From: Syngnathus acus
Taxonomy: Eukaryota > Chordata > Actinopteri > Syngnathiformes > Syngnathidae
Direction: 5' to 3'
Assembly: GCF_901709675.1 (NCBI RefSeq)
Contig: NC_051103.1
Coordinates: 8,233,501-8,297,500 of the forward strand
DNA: 64,000 nt
In this document: piece after piece, positions 44,941 to 57,119 of the stretch
Numbering within the stretch: the first letter of the stretch is position 1
How the letters are laid out: each line of letters opens with the position of its first letter
The notes under the pieces: generated by a model
What the model was told of the DNA's origin: nothing
Databases searched by the model: none
The model's input: the letters and a program-made list of their open reading frames with translations, nothing else
Program-made: the position numbers and the translations under genes

Positions 44941-45204
44941 CGATCAGGCTGACCAGCCTATTCTGTTAAATGCGTGGTAGAATCAAATGAATAGTGAATC
45001 AGTGAAACTAATCGTATTGCTGCACGAGTGGTTGTGCAACATCTTACGTAGCGCCTCTCAAATATTTTCTGTTCTGCCAACCCTCTGCAAGAAAAATAGG
45101 AAAAGAAAAAATGGACTTCCCGCGCCTAAAGTCTGACCATGAGCGTGCCGCTGCCACCTACTGTAGTGGATGTGCAATTACAATTGGCATATACTTCAAT
45201 TCAG

Positions 45205-45272
45205 CTGGGATAGGCACTCAGCAACACATAACCTTGAATAGAATAAGCCGTAGATGAATGGATGGATGTTCT
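45205..45272 (+). mobile_element. Fish interspersed repeat, 3' end with GGATGG tail
   Basis: 'gctgggataggcactcagc', 'taagccgtagatg' and 'aatggatggatg' match the order of the family at 20790-20868. Diverged but recognisable, and the tail is the characteristic ATGG repeat. Confidence 0.55.
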
Positions 45273-45274
45273 AT

Positions 45275-45651
45275 TTGCTCTGTTTTAGGGATTAAAATGT
45301 GCTATGGGATATAGCGGCGGTGTAAAGGGAAGAACGGACGGGTCTCCACTAATCCTCTACTCAGGTGTCAGAAGGGAACGTTAGCCATTGTAAATAGCAG
45401 ATCCCACGTTACCCGCTTCATTCAGCACGACTGTTTACCGGTCAGCCCTCGTAGATGTTTTTTTGTTGTTGTTTTCCTTCCCCATCCCACAGCCTCCTGC
45501 CATCATTCCACATCTGAAAGTGTCGAATAAAAGCAGCATTATGCTTTCTATTGACATTCATTGAGAGACACCTTCAGGGATTTGAAATTACTTTCACTGG
45601 CGACCTTCGAAAGCCTCCCTTGCCCATGCTGCCTCCCTCCCTCCCTCCCAG
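45275..45651. other. Unique stretch ending in (CCCT)n
   Basis: CCCT units at 45632-45649 form a pyrimidine tract ending in cag at 45651. An exon from 45652 to about 45766 (donor GTGT|gtgagg) can be drawn with two open frames, but the support is weak. Confidence 0.3.
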
Positions 45652-47728
45652 CTCGCTTCATGAATACAGCAGCAGAAGCAGTTTTAGCAATTCAGCTCTT
45701 ATTTGCTTGTCCACAGTGGCTTTACCTGCACTATCTCCTCGCCCGTGGGAGGGATTTAAGCCGTGTGTGAGGAGGGGGAAAGTATTTTCAAATACAAATC
45801 AAATTGAAAGCAGCGCGTGGCCTTTTCCTCTCAAGGTGCGTTTGTCTGTGTATAAACATTTGTTTTCTTTTTGCACCGGAGATGATGAGGAAATGGTCCC
45901 TCCTTAGCTGTAAGAGGCATATTCTAATTTGGATTTGAAAGGCTGTGGCGCAGACACAGTTGCTTTTGGTGATGAACTTCATGTTTTGATCAAGCAAAGG
46001 CGAATGCACAAGATGAAACAAGTCAAGCTGGTTTTAGAAAAATTCACAGTGACCTGAAACGTAGCAATTGTACTGAGCACAAAATGACCAAAGTAGTTCA
46101 ACTACAGCAAAGCTATTTCAGTTGGGCATAGGAGCCTTCAGAAAAGCAAACCCCCCCAAATATATATTTATGTATGTATGTATTTATTGTAGTATAAATG
46201 AACACTTAACGTTAAAATCTTTAGATAATAACCGAACTTTTTCTGAATCCATTTCTTTCTCATAGACAAAGACGCTCAGCATTCTGCACACCTCAGCGCA
46301 CGTCTTTACACTGGCAATTGTATTCGACACATCTGTACCCAGAATTGTGATGCCTATCTTAGCTTCCGCGAGGACTCGCCAAATAACATAGATTTGTTCA
46401 AATGGCCATTCATGGGCTGTACACATTTCTATAGGAGTCTTTTTATAGGGCGGCTAGGTACAGTGTGACGTCAAAGCAAAGAGATGTTTCTAGGGTTTAG
46501 CGCCACCGCCTTGGGCAATGTCGCTTCTGTAGATGCTGCTACATGATGGGATTTAAATCAAAACATGGGTTCCTATGTGATTAAGCAGAACTACGGCGTC
46601 CCAAGCAAGTTCTTGCAAGAGAGTGAAAGATCTCTACTGTCTGAAGGGATCTCATACTTTGACTGTTATTAAGATGCAAACAAATGAGTTGAGAGATTCC
46701 TCCGAGTCGAACGGAAAGGTTTATTAGCTTGCGGCCCTCCGCAAAAAGAGGACGTAAATAAGCGTCTTACCTCTATTCATTGTCCTCCAGCTGAAGATCG
46801 TGCTTGCTCATCACTAAGTCAGTTGATTGTCGAAGATTGTTTTGCTCAGAGAATAGGAGGCGCCGGCCGCTCTGATCCACACTGCTTAGCATGGAAGCCG
46901 TCCTTCACTGTCCGCCTACCTCTCTTTGTTCTTCTTTTCAGTGTCTTATTTAGATTTTTTCCTGGATCAAGTCTTGCCCATCCTTTCTTCATCTTAATAT
47001 CTTGCTGACCTGTCCGCCTCTCTGATGTTTGGAAAGTATGCCAACGACACCCCAACTGCCGCCCCTTTCTGGTCTGGAGTTTGACAGGGTTGAGACAGAC
47101 CGCTCATTAATGTCAGCACCTTGCTTTATGCCTGTATGTCCAGAGCAGATTAAACCCAACTCAGACTAGAACTTTTAATTTGGCCAGAAATGACATTTGA
47201 ATGCTTAGACTCTCTGTCACAAGATGAATGCATGTGATTCAGAACTGGAGGCTAAAACCTTTGGCCCTGGTCAAAATAATGGAAGTGGTGACAAGAAAGT
47301 AGTTATGGGAGCAGAAGATGTCGTCATTGTAATGAAAAATAATCAGAAGTAGGAGAGTGCACCAATTTCTGTTTATGAATACAATATTTCTACAAGCAAT
47401 CGCCAATGCAATGAGATCTGGAGGAGGTATCCGTAATCAACACTTATCATTGTAAATGAAAAAGCAAATGAAATGCTAAAGAGAGTTCCTCTTTTTGGGT
47501 CATGAGGCAAACCCAGGACAGGTTTGTAGCTATTACTGTAGAGATCCTACCATCTAGTGGTCAGGCCTAAGCACTGCAAATAGCTTCAACTTGCTGCACA
47601 CTTGCCCCACATGCAAACACCAAGCGTGTGAATTGGATTGAACGAGTTCATACTTTTATGCAATTTTAGTTTGGTATTTCTAAGCCCTAATTACATGATA
47701 TCAGTACACCTTTTTTAATGGTATTTTG
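45652..47728. other. Unique stretch, nothing firm
   Basis: A short (TATG)n lies near 46166-46181. No transposon or gene recognised over about 2 kb. Confidence 0.35.
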
Positions 47729-47729
47729 C

Positions 47730-47782
47730 TATTATTATGATGAGTATGATGATTATGATGATTATGATGATGATTATTATTC
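47730..47782. repeat. (ATG/ATT)n imperfect trinucleotide repeat
   Basis: Alternating attat and gatgat units over about 50 bp. Confidence 0.85.
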
Positions 47783-47989
47783 TATGTTGTGGAGCCGTTG
47801 AAATCATCATCATCCCTCCCTACTAACCCAATCCAATGCCTTCTGCTTTCGAGCCATGTTTGGGATCTGCCAAGAGATGGCAGTGCAAACATTCGCTACG
47901 GTTCTGTACCGGCAAAGCAATCAAATCCGTTAACAGCAGTGATCACTGTTAATTATCTTGATGTATTTGACAATCTTTTTGTGTGTGTG

Positions 47990-48090
47990 CTAAGAATAGA
48001 ATAGAATAGATAGAATAGATCTTTATTGTCATTGTCACACATGTACAAAGGTAACATATTTGACTTGTGTTTGCATTTCCATGTCATTAA
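47990..48090 (-). mobile_element. LINE-type 3' tail with (ATTCT)n, inverted
   Basis: The reverse strand reads 'tacatgtgtgacaatgacaa', 'taaagatctattct', then repeated attct units (seen here as agaatagaatagaatagat at 47993-48011). This is the usual 3' end of a truncated fish LINE insertion. It is a different family from copies A-C, although both carry 'caataaag'. Confidence 0.6.
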
Positions 48091-48755
48091 AAAGTTCAGT
48101 ACCGGACAATATAAGAACAAATGCTTAATATAGTGAAGTAATCATTTCAAATGAAAATTGCCAATCTTGCCTGATTAGTCCAACTTTTTGAATTCCCCGT
48201 CTGTCTGCTGCACCTCGCTTTATCCGTTCCCTCCTTTTTTTTTTTTTTTAAATTTGAAACACAACAATCCATAAACAGCTGTTGAAGACTTTGATAACAT
48301 GCAATTCATTCATGCAAAATATGTTGGCTATACCTTATGCTTGGATGCTGTGTGTTTTCTCGCAGGTGTGACTTTTTACCTTAGTGTCTATATTGCAACT
48401 TTGTCGATGAATCTATAGTGCTAAAACGATTCTTATCCCTTTGTTGGTGAGAGTCTTGATTGCGTTTCTTATCATTGTGCGCCACCCACGCGTCCGTCCA
48501 TCTACCTTTTGGAGCTTGGCTGATAACACAGAAATGCTGACGACAGACTGTGTGTGGCCTGCTCCTGGCTCAGGCCAGTGCAAAAAACAAAGACTACACG
48601 ACAAAACATGCTCCATTTTTAATACCCTTACTGTGGGTGGGTGTCTTTCTTGCGGCAGCGTAGCGGTCCACACGCCAGTTTTTACTCCAACCTCCAGACA
48701 AATATGAAGAAATACCCAGTGGGAGATATTTTGTTGCTTTCTCCTCTGCCTCCGA
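48091..48755. other. Unique stretch with a T/A run at 48235-48252
   Basis: T14 and short A run. A minus-strand 126-codon frame (48413-48793) overlaps a + frame and shows no domain. Confidence 0.35.
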
Positions 48756-48970
48756 GGCCTCGGTTCCATTTGACACTTAATTAAAGCCTTCATTAGTTCC
48801 CTGGGAAGTGCAGATTGGTCCTCTTTTGCTTATTAACCGTCGTCTTTCCTTGCACCTCTCATTATGTGATGCTGCGTAATTGCAATGTGCCATATTTATT
48901 TTTTGTATCGAAGACCCGTTTGCCTGCATACAGATGTCGGAACAGGCCCTTAGCAAGGGCTTTATGCGCA
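48756..48970. promoter_or_regulatory. Candidate conserved non-coding element
   Basis: 'tgacacttaattaaagcctt', 'cattagttccctgggaagtg', 'tgcttattaaccgtcg' and 'gctgcgtaattgcaatgtgc'. Dense in homeodomain-type cores, no simple repeats. Confidence 0.3.
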
Positions 48971-49134
48971 ATATTGTCCTGATGTAAAATGAATGTTTAA
49001 GGCACGCAAATGATACAAAGGAAGGTATCCTCTGTCCATTGAGATTCACAAGAATACAAGGTATATACGTATAAAAGCTGTAATTATTTGCCAAAGGCTG
49101 CTTGTTAGCCCGAGCAACAGAAATGACATATCTG

Positions 49135-49455
49135 AGCAAGAAGCCATTGGCTCGGCGGCATTTGTTAGCTCATGCCGACCGTAGGGCCACGTGAGTGTCA
49201 TTGTGCATATCATCTTTCCCACATGTTCATAAAAATTCCCATGATTCCAGCGCTTTTCCCCCCCCAGCCTCCGGGAAGAACAATGGACTGAGTTTCTCCA
49301 TTGTGCAACCTTAAATTAAGGCAAAGATGTATTTATGAGCGCCCTGTGGGACATTAACGTTTTGGGAGGGAAAATAATGGCACATTGGGCTTTGGGGTAA
49401 AGGTCCCGTAAATCGAGCGGCTTCCACTTAGCATGCTTTATTATGCTGGTTGTCA
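49135..49455. promoter_or_regulatory. Candidate conserved element with inverted SOX sites
   Basis: ACAATGG at 49280-49286 and its inverse CCATTGT at 49298-49304 face each other, as in SOX dimer sites. They are followed by 'accttaaattaaggcaaag' (a palindromic CTTAAATTAAG), 'gggacattaacgttttggg' and 'tagcatgctttattatgctg'. 'gaccgtagggccacgtgagt' (E-box CACGTG) lies upstream. Confidence 0.35.
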
Positions 49456-49910
49456 AGCCTCTCATCACCGTCAAGCGTTTGCTTTTCCTTCCTCCCTATC
49501 TCCCTTCCTCCCTCCCTCCCTCCTATCGTAACACATGATTCTGCAACCTGGCGCATTGACTACAATTGAAAGTATTTGTTGCACTTATTTTGTGATCCTG
49601 TTATAATTTGGTATGACGTGCACTTTTGTTACTGCTGAGCTCTGCTTTAATCAGTCGAAGGCGCCCGCCACTTGTGCAATGTGTGTGTGTGTGTGTCAGC
49701 AGATGTGGCGGTTAATGCCAGCAGTCATTTAACCGAAAGGTCAGAATTGTAATTATATCAAAGGATTGCATGTTTGGTGCATGTGTGGCCTTCCCTTTGA
49801 GGCCTTCACAGTCAAAGAAGCCGCCATGATTGATTCGTGTTAAATGGTGGATTTAGTTTTAACACACCAGCCAAGATGACTTTGGGAGACTATGTTAAAA
49901 TATTTCACCC
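49456..49910. other. Unique stretch with (CCCT)n (49488-49524) and (GT)n (49680-49697)
   Basis: Two short microsatellites, nothing else. Confidence 0.5.
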
Positions 49911-50014
49911 TTTTTTTTTTTTTTTTTTGTTTTTTATTTTACCTGGGCTCCATTCTTCCATGTGCTTCCCCCACAATGTTCATCCTTTGACGGGAGGGAA
50001 AAAAAAAAAAAAAT
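49911..50014. repeat. T18 run and A14 run about 70 bp apart
   Basis: A T18 homopolymer (49911-49928) is followed by T-rich sequence and an A-run (49999-50013). The two could pair as a hairpin, but the spacer shows no other structure. Confidence 0.8.
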
Positions 50015-50255
50015 CACATGCATGATTTTGTCTTAAATTGGATCTGAAGATTGAAATGTAGAGAAAACAAACACTTCTATTAATTGTAATGTTACATTCT
50101 CTTCGTATGATGTCATCGTTGAATCGTTTTTGCTTTTTGTTGGTACTCTTCTCATGTTTTACTAATTTGGTCCCACAGACGTGCCACTGGTGGGCATGCG
50201 CAGAGTAAAGCAAATTCAAATATGCCAGCAGTGTAGAAATAATGTTGTTTCGCAG

Positions 50256-50333
50256 CAATAATGGCCTTCACGAGGGGCTCGAAAGAAAAATGTTACGTTG
50301 ATGCTGGGAAACAAGGGAGCCAGGGCTACCAAG
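50256..50333 (+). other. Candidate 78-nt exon with a well-placed ATG
   Basis: After tgttgtttcgcag the sequence reads CAATAATGGCC, placing an ATG at 50261 with A at -3 and G at +4 (good initiation context). The frame MAFTRGSKEKCYVDAGKQGS then continues to CCAAG|gtaata. If the first exon at 9.4 kb is real, this could be its first coding exon. The acceptor tract is weak and the peptide is unknown. Confidence 0.2.
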
Positions 50334-50339
50334 GTAATA

Positions 50340-51014
50340 ACTTAAATATTTCATCATCCTGGAAAGTCAAAAAAACAACACTTCTTTGGGCCCTGATCGA
50401 AAAAAATAAAGTAAAAATACACTCACTCGTGTTAACTTCTCTATTTTCTAGTTTGACCAATGCAGCATCAACTTGAGGTGTTGATATTGACATCACAGAT
50501 TTGAAAGAATACGTGCTAGTGTTCCCCTGTCATAAACCACTATTACTAGTATTACTCGTATAAATAAATAAGATTTGCAGTAGGTCATTTCCGTCACGCT
50601 TGTCCAAAATCGGCAGATATAAACTAAGTTGGCCGCATGCTCTGGTGTTTCTCCCTCCCGCTATCATTCTCAGCACATTAACTATTGATAATCTGTGCAA
50701 AAGCATCACATTCAGAAATAAAATCACTGTCTAAATGTATTCAGAGGCTGCTCATAAAAGTGTAATTATACACATTACTTTGAATATGAAATGCTGGCTG
50801 ACAGTTATTGTCAGAGGCTAATAAAAGACATGAATCTTCTCAGCTGTTGGGCCAGCTCGTATCTCGGGAAGCCTGAGAGAGTCTCTCCTCCCTGTCCACC
50901 TCAGCCGGGAGCCAACCCGACCACATACGTACGTACATCATATATTCATTGAGCCAATTGGGCCTTGGACTGATGACCAAAATTGAATGGTGGGGTCTGA
51001 TATGAGGTTTGACT
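50340..51014. other. Unique sequence, nothing identified
   Basis: No signals recognised. 'ccacatacgtacgtacatca' near 50922 is a short alternating run. Confidence 0.35.
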
Positions 51015-51180
51015 GATTGACGGCGTAATCCTCCAATCATGACGGTGTCATTCCCAGATTGACAGGCGAATCCTCCGATCGTGACAGCGCCCTTCCCAGA
51101 TTGACAGGCTAATCCTCCCATCATGGCGCTGTCAATCCCAGATTGACAGGCTAATCCTCCAATTAGGACTGCCAATCCCA
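51015..51180. repeat. Four-copy 42-bp minisatellite
   Basis: Units at 51015-51056, 51057-51098, 51099-51140 and 51141-51180 (the last 40 bp) each start gattgac and contain taatcctcc and tccca. They differ from one another at several positions, so the array is old. Because 42 is divisible by three, the minus strand stays open and encodes a 14-residue repeat of the type GGLACQSGIDSAMM. There is no evidence that it is expressed. Confidence 0.9.
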
Positions 51181-51184
51181 TACT

Positions 51185-52793
51185 GACATGAACTGGTTAC
51201 TTTTGTTTTATCATACAAAAGGAGTCATTATTTGAACTCCTCTTGCAAATTTCAAATGTGGTGTTAAGTACCATGTTTATTGGGCTTTAGCGTTCACTGT
51301 TTGGTAAATAAGGCGTGTCAGGTGTTGGGTCTCCTTTTTACAGTCGGTCGGTCTGCTTCTTCTTCAAGTGTAAGTGTGCATGTGATTCGTCAATCTGTAT
51401 GTACAGTATCATTTGCCTCGTGGCTGGCAGCCAATGGAGGGTGTAAAATAACGCGCGAGCTGGAGATGGGAGCAGAGATAATTGAAAATCAAAGGAGGAC
51501 TTTGTTCATTTGATTAGGCAGCACTGGATTGTTCCCATTCAAATGAGATTTTATTATGACGCACAATTAAATTGAACTTGCACTGAACGAGGGCGAGGTT
51601 AGGTGAGGATGAGAAGAGGAGAAATGAAATATTGCCACAAAGCCTTTCGGATTGTTGTCCAAAACGTGATTTTGTTCAAAGGCTGCGGTACACGCACAAC
51701 AGATTGTATTTGGCCGATAATATAATGGTCCCAAACTTATTTGACGTCTCCTGCTTCGGCTACTCTACTCAGCTATTTTCTGACACGTTAAAGGATATGC
51801 TGGCTGGCTTGCAGCTAGGTAAAAATAACCGCCGTATATAATAAAATCAGGAGTGCTGTGCTACACTTATGGTAATGGCTGCAATGGAAATTGTTGACTC
51901 TGGAATTATTCAGATGATGCAAAGTTTTTCAATTCAATATAGAAAGCCCATTGTTGTACCCCAACAAAGATATAAACAATGGCCACTTATTCAACTTTTT
52001 AAAAGAAAATGCGTGATGAGCGGAAAGGAAATTTCCTCTTGCAGGACAAATATAGAATTATTTCTTACGATCATCCCCAGTAATGAATTGTCTGTTACAA
52101 CTGCCTTAAATGCAAATAGAGAAGAAAAATACGTTTGCAAAGGGAATAAGCACAAGGGGGATAAAAGAGCGCAAATGTTGTGACGGTGCTTTGCATCCAA
52201 GCCTTGAGACTTAAATCATTCATGTCAACTAAATCCCAGATGTCCTGCATTTCCAGCTACAACGTTGCCAGCTCTCGAATCAGTGCAGAGACTAATTCAT
52301 ATGGCAAGATATTCAAGTTTCCAAACAATAAAAGAGGCACAAAGGGAGAATTAAGCCTTTGCGGAGAAGATGGACGGAAACATGAGCCCCTCGCAAGCAC
52401 AGATGGAAATTTGTCTCGATCAAGTCCCTTAGCTTTGTTTGTCATCCTGATTTGACCATTGAGTGAAATGACTTGAAGCACGACACGGCTGAGCTTCCAG
52501 ATATTGGCTTGAAAGTAAATTCTTTTCAAACAGATGAAGACAGAATTGTTTCATTGTTTGGATGGCGCTGGGACTAAGTTGACACCAACTGTTACAATCT
52601 GAAGGATTCTTTGATGACAAAACAAAACATGGAAAGCATCTGAAGAAAAACGATCCATCCATCCATCCATTAATAATGCCATTCATTCGTACTAGAATTG
52701 GGCATCTATCATTTGTAAACTCTGCCAGAAAGTATGTTTATGCTAGCATAATATGACCACTGCCCAATGGCGGCGCTAGGGTTCTTATTTTTT

Positions 52794-52795
<2 letters not shown>
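51185..52795. other. Unique stretch, nothing firm
   Basis: At 51773-51818 a weak acceptor and CAGCTAG|gtaaaa donor frame a short peptide (LFSDTLKDMLAGLQL), noted only as a possibility. A short (ATCC)n lies at 52654-52672. Confidence 0.35.

Positions 52796-52828
<33 letters not shown>
52796..52828. repeat. Poly-C run (33 C)
   Basis: A perfect C33. It is the longest homopolymer in the window and could adopt an i-motif on this strand and a G-quadruplex on the other. Confidence 0.95.
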
Positions 52829-52829
<1 letters not shown>

Positions 52830-52830
<1 letters not shown>

Positions 52831-53416
52831 TCTAGCTCCACCAGTGCCGCCACCACCATCCCTCGACCGATCCATATTTTCACAATATGGTCACCCTAGA
52901 GCTGCTTCCTGTTCCCAACTCTTGGTTGTACATGTTTTCCTTTTGTGTAAAGCTACCCAGAGAACAATTTATCACAACCCAATATTGTCTTGGCTGTGTG
53001 AATGAGGTTATATTTCATAATGGCATTCTGTAAGACAATGCTATTGTTCTGGTGGCGCAGGTAGTCCATAGAAAGGTAAAATTGCTTTCATTTTTTCCTG
53101 TCCCATTCAAACAATAATTCCACATGCGGCGTACACAATTGATTGACTTTTCCTTATCACGATTTGATATATTTGCAACATTGTACGACTGCCCAGATAA
53201 ATGAAACCCTGATAAGACAATGTGTGAAATGGCTTCATGAGGTTTGTAAACGATGTTATTTCTGAGCATTGTCGATTTTGCTCACCATCCCCACCTCAGT
53301 ACTCGTAGTCTTTTTCCACTCAACATCTGTTTAGCCTTTTGATTGCCTACTTGGTCACTGGAGAGGGCACTTATCTCCGTGGCTGTTGTCTGTGGACTTG
53401 GTTTGTTATCCCACAG
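52830..53416. other. Unique sequence, nothing identified
   Basis: No gene or repeat signal beyond a pyrimidine-rich segment after the C run. Confidence 0.35.
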
Positions 53417-53574
53417 GGCCCATTGTTGGACAGCCCGGCTGGGTCAATGGCCCTTGCCGACCAGCTAAGACAATCAGTGTACACTCAATAGCTGACCCAT
53501 TAAGATGTGGAGTGGCAATAACAGGCCAGATACTCCAGTATGGGGCAAAATCAATGGGCTGTTTTGGGGCTCAG
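53417..53574 (+). other. Candidate exon or conserved regulatory block
   Basis: The acceptor tttgttatcccacag and possible donor GGCTCAG|gttaag enclose 158 nt open in one frame (PIVGQPGWVNGPCRPAKTIS..., ...GCFGAQ). The composition, with 'agctgacccattaagatgtg' and 'ggcaataacaggccagatac', looks at least as much like a conserved enhancer as like coding sequence. No family recognised. Confidence 0.25.
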
Positions 53575-53579
53575 GTTAA

Positions 53580-54099
<520 letters not shown>

Positions 54100-55435
54100 A
54101 AACTTACTCTCTGTTTCTTGCTCAGTTTATTTCCGATACCGTTTCATCATCAGACACTTGCTCTTTTGATCCATATTTGACTCTTTTGCACAGTTCTTTC
54201 TCTTCTCATGATTATTTTCATATTAGTTGAGAAACTATTTCTTGATTTATTTATTTTAAAGTAACTTTAACTGACACTTGAGATGAAATGAAGTAAATCA
54301 TTAGAGTTGGCCGGTTTGTTTCGGACATCCAAAAAATCACTTTGTTGATCCCTCCAAAAAAACAATTTGTGTTGCTCATAATTATAGCCTGTCCTGCAGC
54401 TTTTTGTTGTTGTTGTTTCTCTCCGGTGTTTCTGTTCCATCAGTTACGAGCCGTAACTCTTCATGAATGACGACAGCTACTTATGGCAGGCTCACCGAGG
54501 GGTGACATAAAGCACTCCAAAAGGCTTTTTCAAAAGCCACAATACCATGTGTGGTGATCATAAATGAACTTCATCCAGTCTACTGCAGACCACCAGTGTT
54601 AGGAGAGAATCAGCATTTCCCCACTCCAAACCCCAATACAAATATGAATACAATAAACACCAAGTATGAATTGATTTCCTCATCCAGAGCAACCTTCAGT
54701 TCGAGCCTAGGCTGCTTATTTATTTCCATGACAGTGTTGTTATACATGCATTGTGGTGAATTGAATGAAAATAAATTGAAAGAGTAGGAGAGGACATAGA
54801 GGAGTGCAAGCCAATAGAGATGTCTCCACAATAGCAGCAAACTTTGCTGTCCTGTGCACAAATTGTAATATGCGATTCTTCTGGGAAACATGGGCTTTAT
54901 GTTTTATTTACTAGGAGCAAACAGTATTTTCTGGCCAAGTGAGTGTGTGTGTGTGTGTGTGCGTGTGCTTGTTTGTCTGTGTTTCTGTAGGCATCTGTAG
55001 AATGCTATACAATGCCCATGTTTTCAGTAGCTCAGTGTCATAGCCTGACCTTTTTCATTCAGAATCCAAATTTAGCCATTACTGATCCATAGTCTCGATA
55101 TAGCGACACTCAACTAACTATCAATACTAATTATGAATACATTTAAAACAGTTCACATGTTAGTGTAACTTACTACATACAAGCGGTATGACAAATGTCA
55201 ATATGCTGCTTTTCTCGGATGCCGATCTTGCATTGTGAATTATTATTTTTTCTAAATACATTATGAAAATGCATTTATAAATGAAGAATGATGCATTTGC
55301 TTGTCTATCAACATTCTTTTGACAAATAATCCAGGTCAGTAAAGCTTTAGTTCATTTGACAAAAGACTATTTAGTTTAATAATATTCTATATAATTTATG
55401 TACTGTGGTATCAACCACTATTCCGGAAAAAAAAA
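54100..55435. other. Unique stretch with (GT)n at 54942-54966
   Basis: AT-rich unique DNA. Nothing else recognised. Confidence 0.35.
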
Positions 55436-55665
55436 AAGGTTCCTGACTTTGCTCCCCACCTATTGCCAGGCACTGTGGGGAATGACTGAAAGAATGAGAT
55501 TGCTGTGGCGGGAATTGGTTTCTGCCAGCATGGCCGTTCTGAGCCACTACTACGGTATTAAATGCCTCGGGGCTGCTGGGCCAAGAGTTCTGGGGAGAGC
55601 TCCATCAGTGTAGCAGCAGTCTTCCAGTACAGGAATAGGTCCTTTGAGTTACCAAGGCCATGCTA
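55436..55665. promoter_or_regulatory. Candidate conserved non-coding element (strong look)
   Basis: A long, GC-balanced, repeat-free block: 'cctattgccaggcactgtgg', 'ggaatgactgaaagaatgag', 'ttctgccagcatggccgttc', 'cactactacggtattaaatg' and 'cctcggggctgctgggcc'. One + strand frame is open across it (WRELVSASMAVLSHYYGIKC), so an exon cannot be excluded, but splice signals are poor. Confidence 0.33.
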
Positions 55666-56115
55666 TCTATGGCTAAAGTGGACTTTACACTTTGCTAAAT
55701 AAGCCCCTTTTTAGCCAACTTTCCCGACTTGTCTGACTCATGAAGACTTGGTCATACAGTTGAGCATGGGAAGAGGAGGCTGTCGGTTGAGAAAATGAAT
55801 TTCTGTGTCAGAGTATGACCATTTTGCGGACTTTTCTGAGACTCCTATTCTTCTGGATTAGATGGAAAAGTTGGCGAATATTTGAGTTTTGTGACTCATC
55901 TGTGTTCACGCTCACAACGCCGCAAACCCCCGTAAGCATGCCCAAAAGCTTCCACTCAATCCTCAGTGTTGTTTGGCTTCACTGTAGATTTAATGAAAGC
56001 GACAGGCCAGCAGAGTGGTCGCAGCAGATCCATGACAGTGACTCCGGTGTCATCTAAGAATCAATAAAGCAAAGGCAGCAGGATGAGTGGAGTGTGTAAG
56101 TGCACGTGGAGTATT
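55666..56115. other. Unique sequence, nothing identified
   Basis: No signal recognised. Confidence 0.35.
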
Positions 56116-56116
56116 G

Positions 56117-56160
56117 TGTGTGTGAGGGTGTGTGTGTGTGTGTGTGTGTGTATGGGGGGG
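56117..56160. repeat. (GT)n with G run
   Basis: About 15 GT units with a GAGG interruption, then G7. Confidence 0.9.
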
Positions 56161-56518
56161 CATTAGGTTTCTTTTTGCGATTGTCAGCAGAATGGGGTGC
56201 GAAAGGGCCCTCCTCTCTCTTTGACACACACACACACACTCAAGTCTAGTGATGTACTAAAAGCACACACACAGTGCGGGCGCTTAGAGTCCAAAAATAA
56301 TGGTTGCTTGATTGAGACTCAATGAATTATTACAGAAAGTATTTTGGACTTCATCATGACTTTGAAAGTGCAACAAAAGTCATGTAAACAGTCATTTTGC
56401 TCACAAATTTGAGGTACGGTATTTACGAAGCGCATTCATTAATCAGTTTGATTATATAATAATTAGCTTGAGTTAAAATGGAGGTAATAACCATGATGAC
56501 TGCACAACACACATGCAA

Positions 56519-56549
<31 letters not shown>

Positions 56550-57119
56550 GCTCCCGAATATGTGCACGCAACCATTAATTCCCTCACTCGCCCATTAGTC
56601 TTGCATTGTTCCCCTCCAACACGGACACAAGTTGCTAATGCTAGCTTGGATTATTCTGAGATCAGCAGTTTTGACAATGACCGAGGTTGTATAGAATGTT
56701 TACGTGGCCTTTTTGAAAGTATAAATCTTTGGGGGAATTTCTATGCTTCTGCTAACTTTTTTCTTTTCCACCAAATGCATCAACCATTGATTTTGTCACG
56801 TACTGTAAAATTGATTAATAGGTGTCACTTTGGGAGTGTTTATCAGCAAAACACAGCGATTGAATCCTCATGAGTTAGTATGATAGGAAATGTTTTCAGT
56901 TGGAAGTTTTATTATTTAAAATCAATCAATACACAAAAAGAGGTGAAGTCCCTGTGCAATGAAAATTGTTCTCCCCCTTGATATTCCGCCATAGTTTCAG
57001 CAAAGCTAGCAAGTAAGGGTGATTGATACTTAACTGTGGGAAATCTACGTTTAGTGGGGAAAGGTCTGAAATGAATATTTCCATTTTCATATTCTACTGC
57101 GATCGTTTGCGGCAAATAT
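56161..57119. other. Unique stretch with (CA)n (56224-56239) and (ACGC)n/(AC)n (56518-56549)
   Basis: Only the two microsatellites stand out. Confidence 0.5.

Noticed and set aside
45652-45766. Exon after the (CCCT)n tract
   Set aside because: The acceptor is simply the end of a microsatellite, and two incompatible frames are open.
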